DNA of 64,000 nucleotides from Siphonodentalium dalli (GCA_032622095.1 CP136068.1:54584025-54648024), one strand, 5' to 3'. Shown: positions 10,278-23,295, counted from the stretch's first letter. Notes: a model not told the origin generated them from the letters alone. Numbers and translations: made by a program.

Positions 10278-11007
10278 TAAACATTTTTCACAATCACTGC
10301 ATTAAAGCTCCAATATATTTTATATATGCCTAATATAAATAATATAGTGTTACCATTTCTGACTATGGTTTTCCTGTATAAATGAGTATCGCTGCATGCT
10401 TTGATTTTTCAGCGCTGAAAAATTCATAGCGCGAATGTAAACACCACCATGGTAAGTCGACCGATCAAGAGCTTATCCTCGCCTGGGTGAACGCCGTGTG
10501 TGAATAACATGCAGGTTAATATATTGATTCACTTGAGACTGGCTTATCGGGATGTCGGGTGGTGTTTCGGGTGTACAGAGCTCGCATCGAAGATCTACAC
10601 CTTTTTGCTTTGATCTAGCAGAAAAAGAAGGTAATATTGTGACTGCATGCATGGTATAATTGTGCCCGTTGCCAGGGCGGGTTTTTATTATATTTAAGTC
10701 GTAGGTGAAGTGTCCAATTTTGAATGTGTATTTCCGTGCAAATCTCCGGCGGGGGTGGGGTGGGTATTTATGAAGCAGTATTCCGGGAACAAAAGCAGGT
10801 ATCTCATTGAACAGTATATATATACACAGTGACTTAATTGTAACACGCTCTGCCCCTATGCACCGTCCCATATATATGCGCATGCTTTATACATGCATTA
10901 CAAGAAAACCATAGTCAGAAATGGTAACGCCCTCAAGATCATATTATTAGCCATATATACAATATAACAACTTTAATGTGGTGATTGTGAAAAATCTGTA
11001 TAAAGGT
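10278..11007. repeat. Inverted pair of a dispersed repeat end
   Basis: 10278-10385 and 10891-11007 are inverted copies. Both carry CACAATCAC, an ATATATGCC/GGCATATAT-like string and GTTACCATTTCTGACTATGG followed by TTTTCNTGTA, with the shared ends pointing at each other. The 500 bp between them has a 136-residue minus-strand open frame with no recognised domain; I do not call it a gene. Confidence 0.65.
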
Positions 11008-11309
11008 AACGCCTATGTAGTTTTCTAATTTCATTGGAAAGAGTGATCTGAATAGCGCATGAATTAGCATGCAGAATAATAATCGGGCAAAAATTTGCGA
11101 TCTTCGTAACATGGCTCAAGTACGCAAACACCGAGCACGTTTCTATCACATTTAGTATCCAATTACGGAAATACCGAGTATGTTTTAATCACATTTAGTC
11201 CACCACCACCTGCGACATCATGGTCAGATATACTTGCCAATATATACACCCTAGGAGGGCGTAATGCTAAGAATGGCCTCCGGTAATGCACTCCTGATAT
11301 GACCTCTCA

Positions 11310-11560
11310 TTAGGATTAATTAAAATACATGTATGGTTCCATGAGGGTAAATTAAAATATGGTCACACTCAGTGTTAATTGAAATATGGTCCGATGAGGG
11401 TAAATTAAAATAGTCACATCACGGTTAAATAAAATATGGTCACATCACGGTTAATTAATATATCGTCCAATGAGGGTTAATAAAAAATATGGTCCCATGA
11501 TGGTTAATTAAAATTGTACCTTGATTGTTAATTAAAATATCGTCCCATGCAGGGGGGGGG
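11310..11560. repeat. Degenerate minisatellite, GGTTAATTAAAATATGGTCC unit
   Basis: About eight imperfect units of 25-35 bp (GGTTAATTAAAATATGGTCC followed by a CATGAGG-like string), ending at a run of 14 G. A second array of the same unit lies at 13750-13990, also ending in a G run. Confidence 0.75.
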
Positions 11561-11770
11561 GGGGGGTCGGAAAAAAGTCCCATGACAGTAGGCTGAATTT
11601 TTTTCCCCCGCCTCTCGGGTACCCACCACCCCCCTATTTGAAGGATTTTTTTTCTTCCAATTTCATGCGGGGTACCCACCCCCTTTTACCTCCAAATCCA
11701 GCCAAATCACCCCTTATTTGAAGGATTTTTTTCCAATTTCATGCACGGTACCCACCCACGTTTTACCTAA
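11561..11770. repeat. C-rich direct duplication
   Basis: A 70-80 bp unit with CCCCTATTTGAAGGATTTTT, TTCCAATTTCATGC and GGTACCCACCC occurs twice, with partial remnants. No coding evidence. Confidence 0.55.
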
Positions 11771-12240
11771 AAATCTGTAGTCTCGCACCATTTAGGCTTG
11801 GTATTTGTTTCAGTTATAAAGTCTGAGGACAGATAAGAATCGTATTAACCTGCAGCACCCATTGTTATCCTGTTTGTTTTTGTTTATCAATTGATTCGTG
11901 ACTTGTAAACAAGTTATATGAACATTTTACCATATTTCCAATGCTTGTCTGTAATCACTTTAAATACAACTGTATCGAAAATATAAAATACAAATTTAGG
12001 CAAAACATTTATGCTAAATAGTAATGGATCCACACGATCTTATACCCTCTGACAACATGGCGTTTAACATATTGATCAGCATTCATATGGCTTTGATGTG
12101 AAATTGTGTCCAAAAAAAACCCCCCAATAAATTAAACTAAAAAATCAAATGTGGCTTTAAATAGCATTCAATACTTTCTAGCATGATGGGATTTTCATGT
12201 TTTGCCTCTTATGCTGTCTGATCAGGTCACAGTGTAATTA
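11771..12240. other. Unassigned AT-rich spacer
   Basis: No gene, RNA or repeat recognised. Confidence 0.4.
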
Positions 12241-12950
12241 GGGTGGATACACACATGCATGTAATCTATGTAATTATCGTGTATTTGGCGTTTTACATGG
12301 ATCATACAGACAATGCAGTATGTGTCCACTGACAACCCAATCATTGCCAACGTGTTGACTGCACTTGGTTCTAGTTCCAATTAAGATAAACCGCTATCTT
12401 AGACCGAGTCGCCATGCCACTTAAAATATTTGTTCGTGGGATAACCCATATGGTGGACGTTCTATTTAAATAATTACCAATCCTCTCTTGATATTCATAG
12501 CAATGGTGGATCAGGATTTCCACCAACTTGGGGCTATATGTGATCACGAAAGCTACCAGGCGGTGTGGCTAACTCTGAGCTATTCAACTAAAACATATTA
12601 TATTATACCTTTTCCCCCAGTTTATTCCGACCGATGCATTCAATTAAGTCCTTTAGCGATTTGAAGCTTTCGCGACCCCACGCCAAACAAGCATCATGGT
12701 CGAAATTGTTCAATATCAAGCCTGTATATTCCAGACGTGTCGCTTCTGTTGTTTGTGCATTAATGTTTTGGATTGACCTTAAATGTCCTGATAGCAGACA
12801 GTTTGACTTCCCTTATCACTACTCACTTGTCTGGCCTGTTAACAATGAACCTCTTGAGCGCAGGTGACTAATGTTGTCAATTATTGGTGTGGTCATGTAA
12901 AATACATGTATTTTACATCCATACATTACATGCATGTGTGTATCCACCAT
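12241..12950. mobile_element. TIR element GGGTGGATACACACATGCAT, copy 1
   Basis: The left end is GGGTGGATACACACATGCAT and the right end is its inverse ending TATCCACC. It is collinear with 20810-21586 across the whole length (for example TTTGGCGTTTTACATGGATC, CAACCCAATCATTGCC, CAAGCATCATGG and GCAGGTGA.TAATGTTGTC). No transposase is encoded. Flanks end or begin TTA/TAA, compatible with a 3 bp TWA duplication, but this is not secure. The right tip is modified and adjoins the element at 12953. Confidence 0.8.
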
Positions 12951-12952
12951 AA

Positions 12953-13404
12953 CAGCCCTGGGAATTAAGGAAAATTTGCCTAGGCAATATTTTTGCCTAG
13001 GTGAAAGAAATCGGCCTAGGCAGAAACAGATTTTACCTAGGCAATTTTGCAACAATATTGCCATATCAAATCAATATCATTCAATAATAACCTGAAATGC
13101 TTAGTTATTTTGGACAACATTTCCAGGACACTACTCATCATATATATACATTCCACAAGTCATCTCCAAAACTAGTGCCATTAATGCCCCTTATGGGTAG
13201 CTAGTTAATGGCCCAGTGCCATGGAAACAATTTTAGGACAATATATGTAAAGACTACTAAAGAGTGATTTAAGGAAGTCATTTTGGCTAAAGAGGTTAAA
13301 TTTCTGATAGACACAAATCAATTTTAGTAATTGCCTAGGCAAACTGATTTTTCCTCTGCTTTTACCTAGGCATTGCCTATTGCCTAGGCTAATTCCCAGG
13401 GCTG
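12953..13404. mobile_element. TIR element with repeated GCCTAGGC subterminal motif
   Basis: Fifteen-base perfect terminal inverted repeats, CAGCCCTGGGAATTA. CCTAGG palindromes cluster at both ends: four within about 85 bp of the left tip and three within about 75 bp of the right tip, most as GCCTAGGC. A CAG...CTG terminus with subterminal motif clusters resembles hAT-type non-autonomous elements. I could not define an 8 bp target duplication, so the superfamily is tentative. Confidence 0.75.
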
Positions 13405-13744
13405 CCCTAATGAGTAAACATTAATGATATAAATGAATAGCTTTATTCATTTGTATTTACTTTAATCATGGGTGTCATAACTGTCCATTTTCATCTTGAA
13501 CCAGTGGCGTTGGTACTTGACAATGTGATCTGATTCAAAAGACGAAATTGTCAGTGTGAGTACCCCCCTAAGCCCTGACCTAAGTGTCATACATACCATA
13601 ACAATGATGCTGAACACTTTGAGGCAATTATATTGCAGAAATGTTGTAAGAGGAAAAAACTGACCACTTGGGGGAAAAAGTGACTTTTTTCGCGGCTGAA
13701 CCACCCCCACCCGGACTACTGTATGGAAAAAAGAGAATGAACCC

Positions 13745-13995
13745 CCCTGTCTCATGAGGGTTAAATATGGACCCACGGTAACGTGACTTAATTCAAGAAT
13801 AAATATATGGTCCCATTGTGAGGGTTAATTAAAATAAAAATATGGTGTCATTAGTGTTGATTAAAACTACGGTCCCACTGGGGTGAAATACAATATAGTT
13901 CCATGAGGATCAACTAAAATATGGTCCAATGAGGACTAATTATAATATGCCCCCTCCCCTGTGAGGATCAATTAAAACATGGTAAAAGGAAAAGG
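13745..13995. repeat. Minisatellite, second array of the ATATGGTCC unit
   Basis: Imperfect repeats of GAGGGTTAATTAAAATATGG and relatives, finishing at GGTAAAAGG and a run of G. Same unit and orientation as 11310-11560. Confidence 0.7.
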
Positions 13996-14799
13996 GGGGG
14001 GGGTAATTTCTGAACATTCTTCAATTCATATAACATTCTGATATATCCTCGGTACACTGCGGTACACATAACTAAATATGATGTTTAGAATTAGGCCACA
14101 TTGTATGTTAAACAACCAATGTGAAGGGTTAGAGTTGGAACTTTTCTTAATAACATATTTATTCATAGCTCCGATATATTCCGCATAAAAAGAAATGAAA
14201 AGTCAATATTTACAAGCAGCACGAAGGAGTAACGTGGGAATTGGTTAATAATTAACACCCAAATTCATTTAGAATATAACATGCCGATAATTGTCGCATA
14301 CAACTAAATGAAAAAGTTCACTAAACAATGTTAAATAACATGTTAAACACCGATATAAACAAACAGCTCGAGGGGTTCATGTGCGAATTAAATTTCTTAC
14401 ACCATCATCAATTCCCCATGCAATACAATAGTAGATAGCATTCCGATTTATGTCACGCGAAAATAATGAAAGATGCTCAAATAACAATAAAAAAGAAGCA
14501 GGTTAAAGAACAATAGAAACACACAATGCGCAGTGCGCAAGGATTAACGCGCGAATTCCCGTTCAATTCTTCGGCGTGCACATTTTAGCATGCGGCTAAC
14601 AGGCCATGGTTCAATAAAGCCCCCAGAAATAACCACAAAGCGATACGTGAATATACATCCCGACAGAATCGCTGATGCTCACTCTGAAACATGGCCCGAG
14701 TACGAAACTATCCAAGTACCTTTTTAATCACGTTTCTCCCATTGGCCCATTGACAAGTAAAAACATATTAACAAAAAACACCCATAGCGGGCATAACTA
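13996..14799. other. Unassigned spacer
   Basis: AT-rich. No gene or RNA recognised, and no repeat matched elsewhere in the window. Confidence 0.4.
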
Positions 14800-14984
14800 C
14801 GCGGAAACACATAGGCCAGGCAAATATGGACATAGGTGTCGCCTCGAGAGGGAATTTATGAGACCTACATTTTTGGTTAGCGTAGATACTAAACTTTCGG
14901 AATCCGTATGTTGGATTTGTCAGAGAGGCGGACTTTTTTCTCACAGCGTGGTTTTCTTGAGGCACCCGATGAAAAAATTGGTCA
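14800..14984. repeat. Inverted partner of 22998-23175
   Basis: The string order CAAATATGGACATA.GT, GAGAGGGAATTT, ACATTTTTGGTTAGC, CGGACTTTTTT and TTGAGGCACC recurs reverse-complemented at 22998-23175. It directly adjoins the left arm of the foldback at 14985. Confidence 0.75.
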
Positions 14985-17900
14985 TTTTTTAAATAAAGCA
15001 GACATTATTCACAGAATATTTCACACATTTTGAGAAGAAATATTCGTCCAATTTTGATACCTGAGAGTGGGGCGATAACCAGAGTATGGTAATACATGTA
15101 ACCATTTAATCTCGGAATTGCAGTCATGGCGTCGTGTGACGTCAAATAATATTTTGGGTGAGACAAATATGAGATTCACGCAAAGCGTTGTCTTTCGTTT
15201 CTTTTAAATCATAAAGTAAGACGGGTATGTCGCATTTTTTTATACCATGGGGAAACTACTGTCAATTGGCTATATTTTGATATATAAGTTATCGCTTCAG
15301 GCCGCATTATTTTTTATCAGAAACAGAAAAATCAACCCTCCCCTAAAGTTAAGATGCGCATATACATAACTCACGGTTACATGTCAATAGGCTTAATTAA
15401 CACAACGACCGTTGAAAGTCTGCTAAAGAATGTACTAATATATAAGTTTCTGTCTACAAACTCGAACATTAAAGTAGAAACAATATATAATGTACCCCAG
15501 ACCCGAAATTTTAATAACTTTAAGAATTTTTCCGAAAAAATGATATAAAACGCATTTTTTTTATTTTCTGGAAGGCAAACAAAAAAAGAAGAAAAGAATA
15601 AATAGGGGTGGAAATTATTGGTGTATACGGCAATTTCATTCTGCCTTGGATTAAAAAATGACATACTAACCCAAAATGGCTGCCGATATGGCAGCCGCAA
15701 TATAGGTGGAAATTTGGAAATATGTATGAACACACAATTACTTGATTAAATGGCTTAACTAACAAAGCGGTTGTTGATGAACTGCTAAACTATAGTTTAA
15801 GGTATATATCCCGATCTACAAACTCGAACAATAAAGTGAAAATATTACACAATGTACCTCCTGGCAGAAAATTTTGATAAATTTTAGGCATTTTTCTCCA
15901 AAAAATAACCTAAAGCCATTTTCGTCATCTTCTCTGAAGCCATAAAGCGCAGAATGTAGCGTGGCGGAGATGTTTGGTGTGTACGATAATACAATGTCGT
16001 TTTTGGATTACAAAATGGCTTACTAAAGCCAAGATGGCTGCCAATTCTGTGGTCAGAATAAATAGTGAAATATGTCATGTTTCACTTTTATCGCCGTCAT
16101 TGCCGCCATCTAATGTCTCACACAACCAAAAGTATTATATTCATTGTATCGTGTTACTCCGGGACATCATGATGCGCAATTATATTTAAAATTTCTACCA
16201 GAATGGTGGCCATTATTGACGAATCTTGCATTCATGAGCATTCGTGCTCAAGTAATCCGTGTCCCTTGAAATAGCTGGCAATTTGAGCGAGGTATTTACA
16301 GATGAACAGGATTGTTTAAAAACGAAGAACCTAGTAACAGTAATACATTGAATGCCTGATTGTTATTTATGCCAGTTATATTTGACATAATCAATATTAA
16401 ATTACTTAAACCAGACAATAGAAGGTCAATCTTTCTCAATGAATATTATTCCAAGTGCTACCAGATATGGTGGTACATATGAGGTGGATATGTCGTGGAT
16501 ACCATTATCGAAGTCTGGGCTAGACGAGGTTGATGCGGGTTCACACCCGACTTGATTGGGCGATGTGAGATAGGGAACATATCATTGTGCCATCCGATAA
16601 ATACATGACCACTTCGATAAGAAATGATAATTTGTTCACACTCACTGAAGCAACCACATTTGAATCAATGATTTTGATTCCGAGTCAGTGCCTCCATTAA
16701 TCTGTTATATATACAATGTACAATTGCTGTACAATATAGCTTCGACCCACAGAAGACGGTCGTGATAACACAGAGTGAATTTTTCCAGACCCTAAATCAC
16801 CATCGCCGCTTTCATTGACTAGTGTCCAATAACGCAAAGAAGATGAGATTCAGAAAAAGATAGCGCTCGTTGTACACAATTAGTTCAGATTTTGCATCTT
16901 CCGAAAAATTATCTGATCAGTGATAAACATAAGAATAGTCATGTCCAGAATGAGAATCCCTCATGTGTGTCTAACTTAATTATGCAGTTTCTGTTGAACA
17001 AGATCGCCACGAAGGACCGCTTTATTTGCAATATATGAACACGGTAACCTTCAGAAATATCAAATGTTGTTTCCAACTTGGTGAAAAAGTAAACTTGTCT
17101 ACGTTATGTTACATTTGAACGGGTCATATGCAGACCAGGAGACCTGCTGCTGTTGCAAGTACCATTGGTGTTTGAAACGTAAAATCCATATCATTAATCG
17201 GGCTGTATTCAATATTCGTATTTACAGGCAACCCGGCGGAAAGTAATATGGCGAATAATTCCTCGTCCCCATATCGTCCCGATTGAACAAAGACATATGA
17301 ATGTATTCCCAACACGCTGTTCAGTAAATACTAAACTACGGCTATCGTGTCCAGTTGCTGATTTCGCTCAGTACATTCGGAGTTGTTATGGGTGAGTTAT
17401 CGTAGATCAGATTCTGGTCTGGGCAGAATTTGTTGCTATATGTCATTTCTGAGATGCAGCGACAAATTACACCAAGACTCGTGATCCCATTTTTGTTTTA
17501 CCCATTTGCACATCAAACACTACCACAATATAATATCAGGATACGCACTACACACGATCCGCTCACGTCGCGCATAGTGGGATAACTATTGATACATTTG
17601 AATTTAACTGTAACACATCTGGCGGTAGAAGTGACCGGTGGGTGGAATTATAATGCTTTAATCGTGAACGGTCATATGGTATTTTTTCAGACATCCGACG
17701 CGCTGGCATCGGCAGGTCCCTAAGCGCATTATTTTTGGACTTATCTAGAAAGTTATTTTACGCTTCGTGGTATCAACCTGTGTGTGGCATGTATACAAAT
17801 AATTGTAATTGTCGTCTTTTTCATTTTGTTAAAACTTACACTGGGATACCAAAAGTTCAAAATGTATCAGTCTACATGATAGAACTTCATGACAATACTC

Positions 17901-20130
17901 CGATCTATATGCTGTTTTCTGAATGTACAGCCTTCCAGAAGTAATCCACCTACTCATCAGCATAGAAAGATATGGGTAATATGAGTGTTAATCGTGGGCT
18001 AACTGTCCATATTTGGGGTACCTCGTCTTACAAGCAATTGTTCAGTCACTTCTGGAAATCACAAGGGCACATGGGGTGAGACGAGACTCCAGTACCATAC
18101 TATACAGAGTAAGATACAATCGAAATATATAGGAACATAGTTTGACAGTTTTATGTGATTTACCACATCGCTGGTATTTTATTGTTGGAAATGTCGCTTA
18201 GAGCCTTGACTTTGCTTTGCAACTTATCTACTGCTAGTACAAGCAAATACCTCCCACCCGTTAAGCAGCTGGCAAACTACAAGAGGAAAATCAACCGGGT
18301 TTCCATCTCCTTGTGTCCATCTCCTTGTGTGCGAAATATGTGACATGGAAAATAATCCGGTAAATGTTAGAATACAATATTCAACGAGTCTATTGCGTGA
18401 TGATGAAACTGAACGAACCTGTATGATGTGACGGTTTGATAATTTGCTGGATACGTCCTCTTGCGGACTGGGCAGCAATTGCTATTGGTCAATGAGATCC
18501 ATTTATACTTACTTTTAGAACGGTATACATGAGACCCAATGTATCAGTAGCTCCGTTCTTGTAACCACGCCTCGTTGATAGAGGGTAACTAACGATTCGT
18601 ATCAACATGAATTAATTGATGATATATATCCGAATTGGTTAATTGGTTAATTATGTTATTCGCGGTCGCATTTTGTTACAAATAGCCATAGAGAGTGCCA
18701 AGTATGCTTAAATGTCGTCTTAGATTTAATATAACCTACATAATTCCCTTATTCTTTTCGCAAAGATAGTCAGACAGCCATCCGCCTTAAATCAATCATG
18801 TTTATTTTGAAATAATTTCACGACATGCCACCGATATCGAAGAACAATCTTACTTTAGCGCGAATGAATGCAAAATTTGTCGATCCTCTCACTCGTGAGT
18901 ACCAATCTGGTTGTCATTTTAATAGAACTGGCCACTGTTACGTCCTAGTATTGCAAAATGATATGAATATAATAGGACTATTGGTTTTATAAGTCATTGC
19001 ATTGCGATGGTGGTGTTATTTGCGACATGACAGATTTTACAATTTCCATCCACATACCTGCAACCGCATTGGCAGCCATCTTGGGGTTAATATGTCATGT
19101 AGTAACCGCCGACGGCATGAAATTATCGTACATACAACTTATATCCACCCACGCTACATTGTCTTTATGCATTTCGAGAAGATGACAAAAATAGGTTTTC
19201 GATTAGTTTTGGACTAAATTAAATATGTAATCAAAATTGGGACCGGGCTGTGCTTTGTGTACCGGTTTCACTTAAATGTTCTAATCGATGGATCTGGTAT
19301 ATATATTACACAAAACTGTAGCAGTTTATCAACGGCCGTTGTGTTAAGCCATTTTGGCAAGTAATCGTGTGTTCTTACACATTTCACAATTCCCACCTAT
19401 ATACCGGTCACCATATTGGCAGCCATCTTGGGTTATTAGGCCAGTTTTTAAACCAAGACGTAACGAAATTACCGTATGTTTACACTAATTATCTCCACCC
19501 TTACATTATTTTCATTTTTACCTCCCGGAAGAAGACAAAATGCATTTTAGATTATATTTTTGGGGGGAAAATCTAAAAAAAATGGAGTCGGGATGTACAT
19601 TATGTAATATTGTTACTTTAATGCTTGACTGTGTCGGTCGAAACATATATATTAGACAATACCTTAGCAGTCCATCAACGGCCGTTGTGATAATTTCGCA
19701 ATTTGTCACATAATCGTGCGTTATGTGTGCCTTATACACAACAGCCTGCCGCCTCTCAGCTTTAGTGGGAGGGTTGATTTTTCTGCCTTTGATAAAAAAT
19801 AATGCGACCAACAGCGATAAGTGATATATTAGAACGTAGCTAATTGGCAGTAGTTTCCCCATGATATAAAATAATTGGGCATAACCATCTTACTTCTGAT
19901 TTTATAAGAAACGAAAGACAACGCTTTGCGTGAATTGTTATATTCTTCTCATCCTAAAAAATATTTGACGTCGCATGACGTCATGACTGTCATTCCGACA
20001 TTCAATGGTTACATGTATCACCTTACTCTGGTTATCGCCCCATTCACAGGTATCAAAATTAGACGATTATCTCTTCTCAAAAGGTGTGAATATACTCTGT
20101 CAAATATGTCGGCTTTATTTAAACGAGGGG
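14985..20130. repeat. Large foldback structure, 1.1 kb arms
   Basis: The left arm (about 14985-16120) and right arm (about 18960-20130) are inverted copies across their length: ACGCAAAGCGTTGTCTTTCG with its inverse near 19915, TTATCAGAAACAGAAAAATC with its inverse near 19775, and the AAAATGGCTGCC string with inverses near 19070 and 19410. Divergence is moderate and includes indels. Many open frames of 60-120 residues on both strands are shadows of the arms. No transposase was recognised, so it is either a non-autonomous foldback transposon or an old inverted duplication. Confidence 0.8.
16121..18959. other. Unique 2.8 kb loop of the foldback structure
   Basis: No protein domain recognised; the longest open frames are under 90 residues. 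A tRNA-like string with a GGTTCACACCC core lies at 16530-16550 but lacks a clear box A. Confidence 0.4.
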
Positions 20131-20809
20131 CCGATCACGATCGGCAGATGTTTAACCCATCCCTTGGCGATAGTAAATTGTTATGATCGGAATAATAATA
20201 TTTTAATGTTGAATTATAGAGTATACTGTTATGATCTAAAGTAGTATAGACAAATGTACATAATAACAAGTAATAACACAAATTATTGGAATGTATGAGT
20301 CAAAATAGAAGGGTTAATATAACATCTAAACTCTAGAGCCTGTCACCACTACCATAGTGTAAGCAGTTCGATTCATGTTGTTTCAAATTGCCATGTGAGA
20401 TATCAAAATAATATATTTATTTATTTAATGGAAAAGGTTAAAAGACATGGAATGGGTAAAAGGGGTTAAATCACCTATCTCTGCTCTGTTTGATCCAATG
20501 TAGTCCCATCGCACAAGGACTTAGAGAGCTCCATTGGTCTAGTTAAATAAATTCACATGGCTAAGTTGTGCTTAAAAAGATAGCTAAACCAATTTATCCA
20601 ATAATTCACTAATCTGTTTGTGGCCAATTCTCTTATATAGAGCTAACATATGAGGGCTATAAATAGCTCTCAATTCAATACACCATATCTATCTCACAGA
20701 GAAGCAGGTAATATGATCATGTTCGTAAACGTATTTGCGCCCGCTTGTTATTGTTCATGGGATTATCGGATGAATTGTTATCTTTATAGAAGGATTTGAT
20801 AAACCCTAA
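20131..20809. other. Unassigned spacer
   Basis: AT-rich. No gene or RNA recognised. Confidence 0.4.
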
Positions 20810-21586
20810 GGGTGGATACACACATGTATGTAATCTCTGTAATTATCGTGCATTTGGCGTTTTACATGGATCATACAGACGATGTAATATGTGTCCACTG
20901 ACAACCCAATCATTGCCTACGTGTTGAACGCACTGAGTTCTAGTTCCAATTAAGTCGGAATGTAGATAAGCCGTTATCTTGGCCCGAGTCGCCAGGCCAC
21001 TTAAAATAATTGTTCGTGTGATAACCCATATGTTAGACTTTATTTTTAAATAATTACCAGTCCTCTCTTATTTATAGCAGTGGTGGATCAGGATTTCCCC
21101 GACGCATGCGGGGGCTATATATGACCCCGAAAGCTACCAGGCGGGGGTGGCTAACTCTGAGCTATTTAAGTAAAACATATCATATTGTACCTTCTTGCCC
21201 AGATTATTCCGACCGATACATTCAACTAAGTCCCTTAGCGATTTTAGGCTTTCAAGACCCCACCCAAACAAGCATCATGGTTGAAAATGTTCTACATCAA
21301 GCCTGTATATGCCAGACGTATGGCTTCTGGTGGTCGTGCATTAATAAAATGCCAGATTTCACACATACTTGACTAATTTCCGCATCCGTGAGAGAAGACA
21401 TGTTTTGGCCTGGCCTTAAATGTACTGATAGAAGACAATTTGACTTCGCTTAGCACTGCTCACTTGTCTGGCCTGTTAACAATGAACCGCTCGCGCGCAG
21501 GTGATTAATGTTGTCAATTATTGGTGTGGCCATGTAAAATACATGTATTTTACATACAGAAATTACATGCATGTGTGTATCCACCC
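20810..21586. mobile_element. TIR element GGGTGGATACACACATG, copy 2
   Basis: 777 bp with inverted ends GGGTGGATACACACATG / CATGTGTGTATCCACCC. The flanks CCTAA and TAATTA allow a TAA target duplication. Collinear with 12241-12950, about 70 bp longer, with several small indels. Non-coding. Confidence 0.82.
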
Positions 21587-22360
21587 TAATTATAATGGGA
21601 CGCAAGAAAATGATATATACAATGTATGTAAATAATCACATATAACGTAAATGTGGATATTTAGCCTGCCATGTAATACGAGTCTCAGCTGTCTGGCCAT
21701 CGACGCAGTTCTGTCTGGAATTTTGCGCGCTGGTGTAGGTAGTGACGTCATGATGTACGTCTTGATGTCATGACGCCTTTACTGGTTTCCCAAGAAGCAA
21801 TCTTAAAATGACTCTGTGATCTTTCAATCGGAACTTAAAGTTTCCGTTTGTCGGCCTTGAACTTTGAGAATATTTCATAATTTTTTGAGGCGGAAATACC
21901 GTTAGAAAATTGAAGATAATATGTAAACGGCCAGCAAGGTCGCTAGATTCCTCTTTCGGTGTGAATATTTATAATAATTTTATGAAATATGTAAACAAAA
22001 CTTTTTCATGCAATTTAACTTTTTTGTTAACCAGAGCTTTTGTTCAATTTACATTAACTTTTTGAAAATATATTTGGCTTTAGGAGCATGATGTTCCTAC
22101 ATATGATGAAGTATAGCTAACAGTTGCTAGATCAAAGTTTTTTATTTTTGCCCTGGATCATTTTGCCCAATTACACATTTCGAGGTGGCATTAATCAATA
22201 CAAAATGGCGACCGTTGCCAACAATAGAATTTTGGACTCCGCTGACCCTGGCTGACCCTTCAGTTATGAATAAATTATCCTATTTTAGGTGATTTCAATT
22301 TATTTTTAGATTGGGCCGAAAAAGTCGATTAGTATATATCTCGTATTCGCATACGTATAC
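21587..22360. other. Unassigned spacer with nested TGACGTCA-like palindromes
   Basis: At 21742-21775, GTGACGTCATGATG and CTTGATGTCATGACGCC form an imperfect palindrome around CRE-like TGACGTCA. No gene recognised. Confidence 0.4.
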
Positions 22361-22365
22361 CCTGG

Positions 22366-22985
22366 TCGCTTCGCTTCCGCGGCTTCGCCGCGGGCGAGCG
22401 GGCGCTATTAATTAATTGTGAGTTACTTGGGTTATAATCTGGATAATTCTTAGTTGAAAAAAGGGCCATATCTCTGGTATAACAAATTGGATCTAACCCA
22501 TATTCGAACTTGATCTTTATTTTGAGTTGAAAAACTCATACACCAAATTTTGTTCTTATCAGATGAAAAATGGTTGATGATTTATCGAAGCAAGTGTGAA
22601 TTCTATGTCAAAGGGTCATAATTCCATTTAAAAAAAATCAGATCAAACCCATATTCGAACTCGATCTGTATGTTGGGCTGAGAAACTCATATACCAAATT
22701 TGGTTCCAATCAGATAAAAACATGTTTGAGTTATGGCAGAATTCATTAATTCTATGTCGAAAAAAGGCCATAACTCCATAAAAAAAAACTCTGATCAAAC
22801 CCATATTCGAATATTTTGGGCTGAGAAACTCGCATACCAAATTTGGTTCCGATCAGATAGAAAATGTTTCAGTTATCGCATTATGCGTAAAGTGTCTACG
22901 GACGGACGGACGGACGGACGGACAGACAGACGGACGAACGACCGAACGACGAGTGGTCAACCCGGACGTTGACGCTATGTTTACC
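22366..22985. repeat. GACG-tailed tandem-monomer element with GC hairpin
   Basis: Starts near a GC-rich hairpin (CCGCGGCTTCGCCGCGG at 22382-22398). About three diverged monomers of roughly 150-160 bp follow, each with AAGGSCATAACTCC, ATCAAACCCATATTCGAAC and ATACCAAATTTGGTTCC. It ends in a (GACG/GACA)n microsatellite at 22900-22940. The order hairpin, monomers, microsatellite on the plus strand matches the Helitron-like families at 23.3-35.4 kb, but I see no CTAG terminus, so it is not assigned to them. Confidence 0.65.
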
Positions 22986-22997
22986 ATAAAACATAAA

Positions 22998-23175
22998 AAA
23001 TGACCGACTTTATCAACAGGTGCCTCAATAAAACCACGCGGTGCGAAAAAAAGTCCGCATATCTGACAAAGCCAACATACGGAGTCAGAAAGTTCATGCT
23101 AACCAAAAATGTATTGTCTCAAAAATTCCCTCTCGATGCGACATATATGTCCATATTTGCCAAGACTAACAGCTG
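22998..23175. repeat. Displaced inverted copy of 14800-14984
   Basis: Reverse complement of the strip next to the foldback arm: GGTGCCTCAATAAAACCACG, AAAAAAAGTCCGC, GCTAACCAAAAATGTA and CCATATTTGCCAAG. It is separated from the right arm at 20130 by about 2.9 kb that contains the transposon at 20810. Confidence 0.7.
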
Positions 23176-23295
23176 TCGCCGGTGGAAGTCATTTCTATAT
23201 CTTTCTCTGATATATTTGGCTTTGAAAGTGTTTCGTTCGCGATAGGCGGGGGGGGGGGGGGGGGGGGGGTTCGGGTCAATGAGTATATATAATTA

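Noticed and set aside
10473-10883. 136-residue minus-strand open frame
   Set aside because: No recognisable motif, and it lies between inverted repeat ends. Not enough to call a gene.
16470-16570. tRNA-derived SINE fragment with GGTTCACACCC
   Set aside because: Box B is only an approximate match, box A is not convincing, and no tail was found.
21742-21775. CRE (TGACGTCA) regulatory site
   Set aside because: A short palindrome in an unannotated spacer with no nearby gene; chance or repeat origin cannot be excluded.
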